From contig NZ_FNIY01000002.1 in NCBI RefSeq assembly GCF_900104355.1, positions 1,054,001-1,118,000 on the forward strand: 64,000 nt of DNA. Direction: 5' to 3'. This document shows positions 8,823 through 16,151 of this stretch, piece after piece (position 1 is the stretch's first letter; each line of letters opens with the position of its first letter). The translations under genes and the position numbers were made by a program. Source of the stretch: Phyllobacterium sp. OV277. Lineage in GTDB: Bacteria > Pseudomonadota > Alphaproteobacteria > Rhizobiales > Rhizobiaceae. The notes below the pieces were generated by a model that saw nothing but the letters and a program-made list of their open reading frames with translations, did no database searches and was not told where the DNA came from.

Positions 8823-9141
8823 CTTCGCAGCTGTTACCAGTTCGCTTCGTCGAAATTGTGTGGATTGCTATCCACAACCCCCTATTTGCATCCGTTATAG
8901 TTGATAAAGCCTTACTGCAATGTAGCAAATTGCTCAATCACACAATCGTCACCTGCAATAAAGACAGGGCGGTTTTATGGCGAAATGCACTGTTTTCCCG
9001 GTATGATCTGCATTTTGTTGCCAGTATCTCTTCGAGAACGCGCCATTGACAGGAAGCATTCGCGCTCATCAATTGTTGTTTACTGACCCTCGGTCTCTCA
9101 CATCAAGTGTATGCTACACGACCCTTTCGGGGAGGAAAAGA
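8823..9141. other. Divergent intergenic region between the transpeptidase and SRPBCC genes
   Basis: This 319-bp gap has no convincing gene. It holds the promoters of two divergent genes and a small palindrome (TGTGGAT at 8859-8865 with ATCCACA at 8870-8876) that contains a one-mismatch DnaA-box-like CTATCCACA. A strong GGAGG precedes the SRPBCC start at its right end. Confidence 0.5.
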
Positions 9142-9609
9142 ATGGCAATTGCACCTTCATTGACGCTCAAACGCCATCTGAAAGCGCCACCGCGACTGGT
9201 CTGGGCCGCTTGGACCGATCCTGCCATGATTGTGCATTGGTGGGGTCCAACCGGTGCCAAAACCCTGAAAGCCGAGGCTGATCCGCGTGTGGGCGGCGCG
9301 TTTCGCGTGATTTTTCTTACGCCTGACGGGGAAGAGCACAATGTCAGCGGTGTCTATTGCGAAGTGCTGATCGAAAAACGTCTGGCTTTCACCTGGGTCT
9401 GGATCACTCTGCCCGATCGGGAATCGCTGGTAACGCTGGTGCTTGAGCCAGTGGACGGCGGCACGTTGTTCACTTTGATCCATGAGCGGTTTTTCGATGA
9501 AGCGGCACGTGATCGTCATCATGAGGGCTGGAGCGGGGCACTCGACAGTCTTGAAAAGTTTGTCGAACAACAGGCGGTTGCTCTCGCAACCGGGGGTAGC
9601 CGAACATGA
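9142..9609 (+). CDS. SRPBCC/AHSA1-domain protein
   Basis: A 155-residue START-like hydrophobic-ligand-binding domain of the Aha1 homolog 1 (AHSA1) family, recognised by the N-terminal RHLKAPPRLVWAAWTDPAMI pattern, the WWGP turn and the C-terminal HEGWSGALDSLEKF helix. A GGAGG ribosome-binding site sits 9 bp before the ATG at 9142; the longer frame from 9046 has no such signal. The stop overlaps the start of the acetyltransferase gene by 4 bp (ATGA), so they form a translationally coupled pair. The ligand is unknown. Confidence 0.85.
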   Translation: MAIAPSLTLKRHLKAPPRLVWAAWTDPAMIVHWWGPTGAKTLKAEADPRVGGAFRVIFLTPDGEEHNVSGVYCEVLIEKRLAFTWVWITLPDRESLVTLVLEPVDGGTLFTLIHERFFDEAARDRHHEGWSGALDSLEKFVEQQAVALATGGSRT

Positions 9610-10127
9610 CTGAGAACCCTGCAATCAGCTTCCGCCCGGCCTCGCTGTCCTATCTGCCTTTGATGGCAAGATGGCTGATGACGCCGCATGTGCGCGCTTT
9701 CTATCAACCCGATCCTATCACGCCGCGTGAGGTGGCGGAGGAATATGGCCCGATGTTCACAGGCGAGACCCCCGATATTTGCCATATCGCCTATTATGGC
9801 GAGCAGCCATTCGGCTATCTGCAATGCTACAGCAATGCCGATTACGAGGAGTGGGTTGAGTCAACGGGAGCAGATGCCGGTATCAGCCTCGATCTTTTCA
9901 TCGGCGAACCTGCCTATGTGGGAAAGGGTTTCGAACAGCTGATGTTGAAGCAGTATCTCGCACTGATCGCATTCCCGCATTTCGCCGATGAGCGCTTTGC
10001 TTACGTCTCCTATGAGGCGGAGAATCTTGATGCGATCGGAGCAGCGGAAACTGCCGGGTTCAGGCGCATTGATGAGTTTGATGAAGGCGGCGACCACATC
10101 ATCGTTCTCAGGTTCGAACGGGATTGA
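9606..10127 (+). CDS. GNAT family N-acetyltransferase (AAC(6')-like)
   Basis: A 173-residue GNAT-fold protein related to aminoglycoside 6'-N-acetyltransferases and siderophore-type Acetyltransf_8 domains. The beta-4/alpha-3 region (SLDLFIGEPAYVGKGFEQL) has the acetyl-CoA-binding G-K-G loop and is followed by the conserved AENLDAIGAAETAGFRR segment. It overlaps the SRPBCC gene by 4 bp. Similarity to AAC(6') does not prove antibiotic resistance, because chromosomal relatives often have other substrates. Confidence 0.8.
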   Translation: MTENPAISFRPASLSYLPLMARWLMTPHVRAFYQPDPITPREVAEEYGPMFTGETPDICHIAYYGEQPFGYLQCYSNADYEEWVESTGADAGISLDLFIGEPAYVGKGFEQLMLKQYLALIAFPHFADERFAYVSYEAENLDAIGAAETAGFRRIDEFDEGGDHIIVLRFERD

Positions 10128-10143
10128 GCCTACCACAAAATGA

Positions 10144-10171
10144 AAAAGGCGGCGCCTGAGCACCGCCTTTT
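10144..10171 (-). terminator. Rho-independent terminator of the HU gene
   Basis: A 9-bp stem, AAAAGGCGG paired with CCGCCTTTT around a 10-base loop, is followed on the minus strand by a run of five T. It begins about 20 bp after the HU stop codon and may also end the acetyltransferase transcript from the other side. Confidence 0.8.
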
Positions 10172-10193
10172 AAGAAATCAGCACCAACGGGGA

Positions 10194-10469
10194 TTAGCCG
10201 TTGAGGGCATCCTTCAGAGCCTTTGCAGGCTGGAAGGCAACCTTCTTGGAGGCTGCGATCTTGATCGTTGCGCCAGTTGCAGGGTTACGGCCTTCGCGAG
10301 CGGCGCGCGACTGTACCTTGAACTTGCCGAAGCCTGGCAGCGAAACTTCGTCGCCTGCGACGACGGCATCGGTGATGCCCTTAAGAACGCTATCTACAAT
10401 CGCCTTGGACTGAACCTTTGTAAGACCCTGATCAGCGACGAGCTTCTCGATAAGATCGGACGTATTCAT
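10194..10469 (-). CDS. hup: HU family DNA-binding protein
   Basis: A 91-residue HU protein that bends and compacts DNA as a dimer. The N-terminal helices (MNTSDLIEKLVADQGLTK), the VSLPGFGKFKV turn, the arm region with the minor-groove-intercalating proline in GRNPATG, and the C-terminal AFQPAKALKDALN helix are all canonical. Family length (about 90) sets the start at the ATG at 10469 rather than the longer frame from 10538. The gene is monocistronic, with its own terminator. Confidence 0.95.
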   Translation of the reverse strand: MNTSDLIEKLVADQGLTKVQSKAIVDSVLKGITDAVVAGDEVSLPGFGKFKVQSRAAREGRNPATGATIKIAASKKVAFQPAKALKDALNG

Positions 10470-10674
10470 GTTGGCGGTTTCCTCAGTATATTCGTTGATC
10501 GAAGGCGTCTGTATGGCACGCGTTGCCGCCTCTGTCATCAGGAATAGAGCGCATTTTCGGGGTTTATACCCAGTGTTTACAGGGTTTTTTGCAAATCCGG
10601 CTATGAATTTTCGGATGAGGGCCAGATCGGGCCTGCAAATTGACCCAGGTGATTCGCTCTCTGATTCTGTTCAT

Positions 10675-11616
10675 TCAGGGCTGACCCGTCCGCAGAGCGT
10701 CGGGCATTTGCCATATTGGCGGCTCGCCAATATGGCGCGCTAGGTGATCGATAAAGGCTCTGACCTTGGCCGACACATGCCGGGTCGGTGGATAGACCGC
10801 ATGGATGCGGTAGGGCAGCGGCTTGACTTGCGGCAGGACTGATATGAGCGTTCCATTGCGCAGGGCATCCGCCGCGATGAACATCGGCAGCAGCACCAGC
10901 CCCAGCCCGGCAATCGCCATGTCACGCATGGCCTCGCCATTATTGGCCACGATGCGCCCATGCATGGCAACGGAAACCGGTTCACCTGATGATGTCGGAT
11001 TCTCAAATTGCCAGAGCTGGCTGGTGTTGACGTTGGAATAGTCGATGCAGGCGAAGGAGCCAAGTTCGTCGAGGCTTTTGGGCAGGCCGTTCGCCGCCGC
11101 AAAAGCCGGGCTGCAACAAATGACGCGCGCGTCTGTGCAGAGTTTGCGGGCAATCAGACTTGAATCCTTGAGAATGCCGATGCGAACACCAACGTCAAAA
11201 CCGCCACGCACAAGATCGACCATGCGGTCATCAAGCTCGACGGCGATTTCAAGATCAGGATATTGCCGGGCAAAATCGGCGATCATGCGGCTGAGATAGA
11301 AAGTGCCGAAGGTCATGGGCGCGGTGATGCGCAAAGTGCCACGAATGGCGCTGTAGCGTTCACCTGCCGTATCAGCTGCCTCCATGATGTCGCGCACCAG
11401 CGGACGGACCCGTTCGACAAAGGCGTGGGCGTTATCAGTGGCGAGCAGTTTGCGCGGCGAACGCTGGAACAATTCTGTGCCGAGTGCCGCCTCAAGATCG
11501 GTGATGCGCTTGCTGACAACCGATTTTGACAGGTTAAGCCGTGCAGCACTCAAAGTAATGCTGCCGGTCTCCATCACATCAAGAAAAGTCAGTAAATCGT
11601 CGAAGCGCCATTTCAT
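10675..11616 (-). CDS. LysR-family transcriptional regulator
   Basis: A 313-residue LTTR. The N-terminal winged helix-turn-helix (residues 1-60, with LSKSVVSKRITDLEAALGTE as recognition region) is followed by a LysR substrate-binding domain. It is divergent from the ring-cleaving dioxygenase gene at 11785, the usual layout for an LTTR and its target. An inverted repeat with the T-N11-A form lies in the shared promoter (11669-11687). Control of the two dioxygenase genes by a quinone or phenolic ligand is inference from this layout. Confidence 0.88.
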   Translation of the reverse strand: MKWRFDDLLTFLDVMETGSITLSAARLNLSKSVVSKRITDLEAALGTELFQRSPRKLLATDNAHAFVERVRPLVRDIMEAADTAGERYSAIRGTLRITAPMTFGTFYLSRMIADFARQYPDLEIAVELDDRMVDLVRGGFDVGVRIGILKDSSLIARKLCTDARVICCSPAFAAANGLPKSLDELGSFACIDYSNVNTSQLWQFENPTSSGEPVSVAMHGRIVANNGEAMRDMAIAGLGLVLLPMFIAADALRNGTLISVLPQVKPLPYRIHAVYPPTRHVSAKVRAFIDHLARHIGEPPIWQMPDALRTGQP

Positions 11617-11668
11617 GGTTCTTTCATAACGGACTAATGGCGAATTTTAAAGCCTGTATGCGTGATAT

Positions 11669-11687
11669 TGTTCTGTTTTATCGAACA
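11669..11687. promoter_or_regulatory. Candidate LysR-type operator
   Basis: TGTTC and GAACA are inverted around 9 bases, giving the T-N11-A core typical of LTTR boxes. It sits between the LysR gene (starts 11616) and the dioxygenase gene (starts 11785), closer to the regulator. No binding evidence exists beyond the pattern and position. Confidence 0.4.
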
Positions 11688-11784
11688 TGGGTTGCATGGA
11701 AGCGCTCTTTATATGCCTGCCGACAGCGCAGATATTCACCCCAACGGCGAATGAGCGCCAAGCAAACCAATTCAGGAGGCTTTC

Positions 11785-12738
11785 ATGTCCTTACAATTGA
11801 CCGGTATCCATCATCTGACTGCCATTACGGCGAATGCGCCGGAGAACCTGCGTTTCTACACGAAGACCCTCGGCCTGCGGCTTGTCAAAAAGACAGTCAA
11901 TCAGGATGATACAAGTGCCTACCATCTGTTCTATGCGGATGGCGAAGCAACGCCCGGCACCGATTTGACCTTTTTCGACTGGCCTGTTGGCCCGGAACAG
12001 CGCGGCACGCATAGTATCTCACGCACCGGTTTGCGTGTTGGCAGCAAAGCCAGCCTCGACTGGTGGAAGGCACGTTTTATCGAGCTTGGCGTCAAATCAG
12101 GTGAGGTTACCGAAATCGGTGGCTACGACTCGCTGGATTTCGAAGATGGCGAAGGCCAGCGGTTCCGCCTGATCAATGATGGCGGCGCAGCCCCCTCACA
12201 TCCGTGGGACAAGAGCCCGGTTCCGGCTGAACATCAGATTCGCGGCCTTGGTCCAATCACCATCAGCGTGCCCGATATCACCAATACGGAAGCCATCCTT
12301 CTGCATGTGATGAACATGCGCCAGACCAGTAGCTATCCGTCACCTGATGGTGCCGGGCATGTGCATGTGTTTTCCATGGGTGAGGGCGGTCCTGCTGCCG
12401 AACTGCATGTGGCGGTGCAGCCGGATCTTCCCGTGGCACGGCAGGGTGCGGGCGCCGTCCATCACGTGGCATTCCGCGCGCCTGACGTGCAGCAATTGCA
12501 TGAATGGACCGAACGGCTGAAGAGTTTCCGTATGCCGTCCAGCGGCGAAGTCGAGCGTTACTACTTCCGCTCGCTCTATTTCCGCGAGCCCAATGGCATT
12601 CTGTTCGAGATTGCCACGGATGGTCCGGGCTTCACGGTCGATGAGCCTTTGGAAACACTGGGTGAAGGATTGTCGCTGCCGCCATTCCTTGAGGGAAAGC
12701 GGGCTTCCATCGAGGCGAACCTGAAGCCTCTGGTCTAA
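11785..12738 (+). CDS. Ring-cleaving dioxygenase, VOC superfamily (MhqA/MhqO-like)
   Basis: A 317-residue tandem glyoxalase/VOC protein. Two repeats are visible: ITGIHH-type start ([18 protein letters not shown], about 5-22) with its partner [19 protein letters not shown], and a second half with [10 protein letters not shown] followed by [18 protein letters not shown]. The histidines and C-terminal glutamate are the likely Fe(II) ligands. Relatives cleave hydroquinones or catechols and serve in quinone detoxification. A strong AGGAGG site precedes the ATG. It is divergent from the LysR gene and ends at a terminator. Confidence 0.85.
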   Translation: MSLQLTGIHHLTAITANAPENLRFYTKTLGLRLVKKTVNQDDTSAYHLFYADGEATPGTDLTFFDWPVGPEQRGTHSISRTGLRVGSKASLDWWKARFIELGVKSGEVTEIGGYDSLDFEDGEGQRFRLINDGGAAPSHPWDKSPVPAEHQIRGLGPITISVPDITNTEAILLHVMNMRQTSSYPSPDGAGHVHVFSMGEGGPAAELHVAVQPDLPVARQGAGAVHHVAFRAPDVQQLHEWTERLKSFRMPSSGEVERYYFRSLYFREPNGILFEIATDGPGFTVDEPLETLGEGLSLPPFLEGKRASIEANLKPLV

Positions 12739-12751
12739 TCTGGATAAACAG

Positions 12752-12778
12752 GCCCGGCATGAAAGTGCCGGGCTTTTT
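12752..12778 (+). terminator. Rho-independent terminator of the dioxygenase gene
   Basis: GCCCGGCA and TGCCGGGC form an 8-bp GC-rich stem with a 6-base loop, directly followed by TTTTT. It lies between two convergent genes and could help end transcription from both. Confidence 0.85.
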
Positions 12779-12782
12779 CTAT

Positions 12783-14336
12783 TTAGGAGGTGGCTTCAAT
12801 CCACTGATGTACGGCGTCGATGTCGTGCTGGCCGGTTTCGTGCCCGGCATAAACGCGTTTCACCGTGAGGTCTGCTCCGGCCTCGCGCAACAGTGCTTCG
12901 AGATCCGGGGTCTTGGCACCGAACAGGTCGTGCTCACCATTGACCATCAGAATATGCGTATTGCTCAGATCAACCTGTGGCGTTTCCTCCAGAACATTCA
13001 TTGCCCGCAGGAGAACTGCATTTCTGACAAGCCCGGGATGCAGCAACATGGTTGCAACCAGCATATTGGCGCCGTTGGAATAGCCGAGGAATACGGTCCG
13101 TTGCAGATCAAGGCGATAAGCTTCCACCGCGCCCTCGATGAAACCAGCGAGCGCTTCGGCTTCCGAACGGATATCGTTCTGGTCAAAGCTCAAAGGACCA
13201 AACCGCCGGAACCAGCGACCAATACCTTCCTCATTGCTGCGTCCGCGCAAGCCAATGAGCGTTGCCTGTGGTGCAGCATTGGCACCAAGCGGTAATAATG
13301 TGGTCTCATTGCCGTCAGAGCCATGCAAAAGCACAAGGGTCACGCCGTTCGGATGATCGGGCGTATAGACACGATGCACGAAAGGCAGCTCGCGATAGAT
13401 GAACCGTTCTTCGCCGGGCAGACCAAACTGCGGCAGCATCACTTTGAGGTTTTCGGTTTCTTGGGCAAAATGCGGCGGAATGAACAATTTGCTGCCCAGT
13501 GTTTCCAGTGTCTCATCCAGAAGCATGCCGGGGCCGTCGGTTGCCATTTCAAACAGGGTGCCGCCCGGTTCCCGCACATAGATTGAATGAAAATATTTGC
13601 GGTCGTGCATGGCCGTTGCGTCCGAACCGTCCTTGATCAGCCTGTCATAGATGGTCTGGACATGGGCAATGTCGGGCGCACGAAAGGCGATGTGATCGAT
13701 CGTTCCTGTGCCGGGTGCCGCGCTCCAGAACCCGGTTGCGTCCCTTACGTCGACACAATCACCGGAGGCCGAGACCATCCGCGTGATGGTGTCGATTTGC
13801 TCACCGGCGGTGAAGCCGAAATAGGTTTCGAGAAATGTGCAGGTGGCAAGCGGCTGCTCGGTCAAAACCGTAGCGCCGCGAATCCGCAATATGGCGTCCG
13901 CTTCGGATATGCCATTACCGGTCCAGATATCAGACCCCTTTACCTCGGATGTGCCGACAAGCTTGACGATAACGCCGTCAGGGTCTTTCAGGCGCAGGAC
14001 TGTTTCGCCAAATTCCTGCGAGGGCCCCGTGGTAGCAATGTTGTGCTGAAGGGCGCGGGTTAGCCAAAAGCCGATAGCATCAGGGGCAATGGCAAGCGCG
14101 ATTTCGCTGGGCTGGCCATAGCCGACACGTCCGAGCGATCCATCTTCCCAGACAAGAAAGGTAATCAGAGAACCCGGCGTTGCCGACGTGTCGCCGTAGA
14201 AGAGGTGGAGCTGGGTTGCGTCTTCATAACCGCCGGTGCGTTTGACAAGACGAAGACCAAGAAAACCGACATAGAAATCTACATTCGCCTGAACGTTACG
14301 GGTGATCAGGGTGATGTGATGAATGCCGCTTGTCAT
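12783..14336 (-). CDS. Fusion protein: MhqO-like ring-cleaving dioxygenase plus MhqD-like alpha/beta hydrolase
   Basis: A 517-residue two-domain protein. Residues 1 to about 305 are a tandem VOC dioxygenase (GIHHITLITRNVQANVDFY at the start, IDHIAFRAPD and VREPGGTLFEMATDGPG later), homologous to the stand-alone dioxygenase next door. From about 320 a carboxylesterase/phospholipase-type hydrolase follows, with VLLHGSDGNE as oxyanion region and a likely triad of S420 (GYSNGAN), D470 (GEHD) and H499 (AGHETGQHD). In Bacillus the equivalent enzymes MhqO and MhqD are separate products of one regulon. Fusion suggests ring cleavage and hydrolysis of the product in succession; that is inference. Confidence 0.85.
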   Translation of the reverse strand: MTSGIHHITLITRNVQANVDFYVGFLGLRLVKRTGGYEDATQLHLFYGDTSATPGSLITFLVWEDGSLGRVGYGQPSEIALAIAPDAIGFWLTRALQHNIATTGPSQEFGETVLRLKDPDGVIVKLVGTSEVKGSDIWTGNGISEADAILRIRGATVLTEQPLATCTFLETYFGFTAGEQIDTITRMVSASGDCVDVRDATGFWSAAPGTGTIDHIAFRAPDIAHVQTIYDRLIKDGSDATAMHDRKYFHSIYVREPGGTLFEMATDGPGMLLDETLETLGSKLFIPPHFAQETENLKVMLPQFGLPGEERFIYRELPFVHRVYTPDHPNGVTLVLLHGSDGNETTLLPLGANAAPQATLIGLRGRSNEEGIGRWFRRFGPLSFDQNDIRSEAEALAGFIEGAVEAYRLDLQRTVFLGYSNGANMLVATMLLHPGLVRNAVLLRAMNVLEETPQVDLSNTHILMVNGEHDLFGAKTPDLEALLREAGADLTVKRVYAGHETGQHDIDAVHQWIEATS

Positions 14337-14431
14337 GAATTTCCTCCGCCGGTGAGTCGGTTCGACTGATACGGGGAAAGGAGGCGGGGTGCAATATTGG
14401 GGAAAACTGTGTTGCGATCAGGCAGTGCCTG

Positions 14432-14470
14432 AAAAAACAACACCCACCGCGGGAGGAGGTGCGGTGGGTG
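14432..14470 (-). ncRNA. CCUCCUCCC hairpin 3 (cuckoo/CcsR-like small RNA) with terminator tail
   Basis: On the minus strand a 10-bp perfect stem (14441-14450 with 14461-14470) displays the anti-Shine-Dalgarno sequence CCTCCTCCC in its loop (complement of 14451-14459). It is directly followed by a T-rich tail (TTGTTTTTT), so this last hairpin also looks like the transcript terminator. Confidence 0.75.
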
Positions 14471-14478
14471 CTATTTGT

Positions 14479-14511
14479 AAAGGCCGACTGGGAGGAGGAG
14501 TGCCGGCCTTT
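14479..14511 (-). ncRNA. CCUCCUCCC hairpin 2 (cuckoo/CcsR-like small RNA)
   Basis: An 8-bp perfect stem (AAAGGCCG with CGGCCTTT) encloses a 17-base loop carrying CCTCCTCCC (complement of 14490-14498). It lies between hairpins 1 and 3 with short spacers where processing could occur. Confidence 0.72.
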
Positions 14512-14514
14512 GAA

Positions 14515-14548
14515 CGTTCGGGACCTGGGAGGAGGTTAATCCCGAACG
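14515..14548 (-). ncRNA. CCUCCUCCC hairpin 1 (cuckoo/CcsR-like small RNA)
   Basis: A 9-bp perfect stem (CGTTCGGGA with TCCCGAACG) holds CCTCCTCCC (complement of 14527-14535) in its loop. It starts 18 bp after the stop codon of the DUF1127 gene. In Rhodobacter sphaeroides the CcsR RNAs with the same loop motif are processed from the transcript of a DUF1127 gene. Confidence 0.75.
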
Positions 14549-14565
14549 CTAACTTTAGAATTCGA

Positions 14566-14715
14566 TTAGCGCGCTGCTGCGGCCTTCTTGGCAACGAAGG
14601 CGATATCGCCACGGGAGATGCCGAGGTCGTTCAGTTCACGTGCGGACAGGCGGTTCAGTTCTGTGACAGTGTCACGGTAACGGCGCCAGTTATTGTAAGA
14701 GCGGATCAGGTTCAT
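14566..14715 (-). CDS. DUF1127 small basic protein
   Basis: A 49-residue arginine-rich protein starting MNLIRSYNNWRRYRDTVTEL and containing the DUF1127 signature LNDLGISRGDI. Such proteins (for example CcaF1 of Rhodobacter) bind RNA and affect small-RNA processing or phosphate and stress responses. The stop is followed 18 bp later by three CCTCCTCCC hairpins, the known neighbour pattern of this family. An AAGGTGAG ribosome-binding sequence precedes the ATG. A -10-like CTATAT lies at 14776-14771, and a TGCAA/TTGCA inverted repeat at 14786-14798 is just upstream of it; both are only candidates for promoter parts. Confidence 0.88.
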   Translation of the reverse strand: MNLIRSYNNWRRYRDTVTELNRLSARELNDLGISRGDIAFVAKKAAAAR

Positions 14716-14896
14716 TTCACTCACCTTGGTAACTTATTGTTTGTTGGATCATTTCTTGATCGTGAGCTGCATATAGTCGATGCCTTGCAAAACTTGCAGT
14801 GACAAGAATGCATAGCTGCTTTGCAGGAAGTGAGGAGTGGATGGCTAAATTGCGGCGGGCGGAATCACGTCAATTGTGACGACTTTGAACAGCTGT

Positions 14897-15280
14897 TCAT
14901 TTCTTGTTGCGGGCGGCGAGTTCCTTGTCAGCTTTGCGCGCTGCAGCTTCACACCGGTTGCGGAATTCTTCGACTTCTTCCTCGGTCAGATGCTCGATGC
15001 CGATAAAGACGTTTTCGCCTTTCGAAACCCGGAGCAGTTCATCGAGTTTGGCCTGAATGGCGACACCGTCGCGGTTCTGCGTGTTCTGTATGAGAAAGAC
15101 CATCAGAAAGGTGATGATTGTGGTGCCGGTATTGATTACAAGCTGCCATGTATCGGAAAAGCCGAACAGGGGACCGCTCACCGCCCAGACGATCACAACC
15201 AGACAGCACAGGATAAAGGTCAGCGGCTTGCCGGCATATAAGGCAACCCTATTGGCGACTTGGGTAAACAGTTTTCGCAT
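14897..15280 (-). CDS. Low-affinity iron permease family membrane protein
   Basis: A 127-residue protein with two membrane helices (about 18-38 and 46-66: TFILCCLVVIVWAVSGPLFG and VINTGTTIITFLMVFLIQNT) and the family-typical QNTQNRDGVAIQAKLDELLR segment after them. It fits the Fet4-like iron permease domain family found in many rhizobia, where transport itself is unproven. The C-terminal 50 residues are charged and helical. The gene is monocistronic; the upstream otn genes end in the same direction 64 bp away. Confidence 0.8.
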   Translation of the reverse strand: MRKLFTQVANRVALYAGKPLTFILCCLVVIVWAVSGPLFGFSDTWQLVINTGTTIITFLMVFLIQNTQNRDGVAIQAKLDELLRVSKGENVFIGIEHLTEEEVEEFRNRCEAAARKADKELAARNKK

Positions 15281-15343
15281 CGTGCCACTCCTCTCACGTC
15301 GAGAAGAGAACTATTGGCTCGGCTATTCGTTCCAGAAACGGCG

Positions 15344-16120
15344 TTACAGAGAAACGCCCAGAGTATGAACCCAACTCAGCCCGTCATCGGTTGCAGCGCG
15401 CGGTCTGTACTCGCAGCCGACCCAGCCGCTATACCCAAGCCGGTCCAGTTCCGCCAGAACGGCTGTGTAGGCAACTTCGCCCTCATCGGGTTCTGCCCGG
15501 CTCGGGACAGCGGCAATCTGGACATGGCCGATCAGCGGCAGGTACTTTTCCAGCCGTTTGAAGATATCACCCTGACTGACGCCGACGTGGTAGACGTCGA
15601 ACATAACAGTCAAATTGGGCGCACCGATTTCCTCAATCAGCGAAACGGCTTCCTCAATCGTCGAATAGAAGTAGCCCGGCTTGTCGCGCTGGTTGATGGG
15701 TTCGAGCAGCAGGGTGAAATCCGCTGCCTTGTGTGCCGCGAGGGCGAGATTTTTGGCAAAGACAGCTCTTGCCTGCGGTTTTTGCTCCGGCGCAACAACA
15801 CCAGCCATGACGTGGATCGACGAAGCGCCTGCAATACGGGCATAATCGATTGCCTGATCGAGCGATGCCTCGAAATCTGCCTCTCTGCCCTGCAATACGC
15901 CAAGGCCGAATTCACCTTTCGTCGCATCGCCGGTTGGGGTGTTCAAGCCGAGCAAAGCAAGGTTATGGGCTGCGCAGATATTGCGTACTTCAATTGCCGG
16001 AATGTCATAGGGCCAGTGCAGTTCGACGGCTTTGAAACCGGCGCGGGCGGCGGCTGATATGCGGTCAAGCAGCGGTAGGTTGGGCCAAAGAAAGCCGAGA
16101 TTTGCAGAGAATTTTGGCAT
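15344..16120 (-). CDS. otnI: 2-oxo-tetronate isomerase (hydroxypyruvate isomerase family)
   Basis: A 258-residue AP-endonuclease-2-type TIM barrel. Seen are the N-terminal PKFSANLGFLWPNLPLLDRI, the metal-site strand LLLEPINQRDKPGYF, the VMFDVYHVGVSQGD segment, and the C-terminal WVGCEYRP glutamate. These match the Hyi/OtnI family. Placement 31 bp downstream of the otnK-like kinase on the same strand argues for the four-carbon acid sugar pathway (isomerising 2-oxo-tetronate to 3-oxo-tetronate) rather than hydroxypyruvate metabolism. The class II aldolase (OtnC) and dehydrogenase usually found beside them are absent here. Confidence 0.82.
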   Translation of the reverse strand: MPKFSANLGFLWPNLPLLDRISAAARAGFKAVELHWPYDIPAIEVRNICAAHNLALLGLNTPTGDATKGEFGLGVLQGREADFEASLDQAIDYARIAGASSIHVMAGVVAPEQKPQARAVFAKNLALAAHKAADFTLLLEPINQRDKPGYFYSTIEEAVSLIEEIGAPNLTVMFDVYHVGVSQGDIFKRLEKYLPLIGHVQIAAVPSRAEPDEGEVAYTAVLAELDRLGYSGWVGCEYRPRAATDDGLSWVHTLGVSL

Positions 16121-16151
16121 GGATCACTTCAATTCGATTTGACGTTTGTTT

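Noticed and set aside
9606-10127. Aminoglycoside resistance gene
   Set aside because: The GNAT protein resembles AAC(6') enzymes, but it is chromosomal, coupled to an SRPBCC gene and has no mobile context, so resistance cannot be claimed.
14716-14830. RpoH-type promoter before the DUF1127 gene
   Set aside because: A -10-like CTATAT and a palindrome are visible, but no convincing -35 element is at the right distance, so I did not list a promoter feature.
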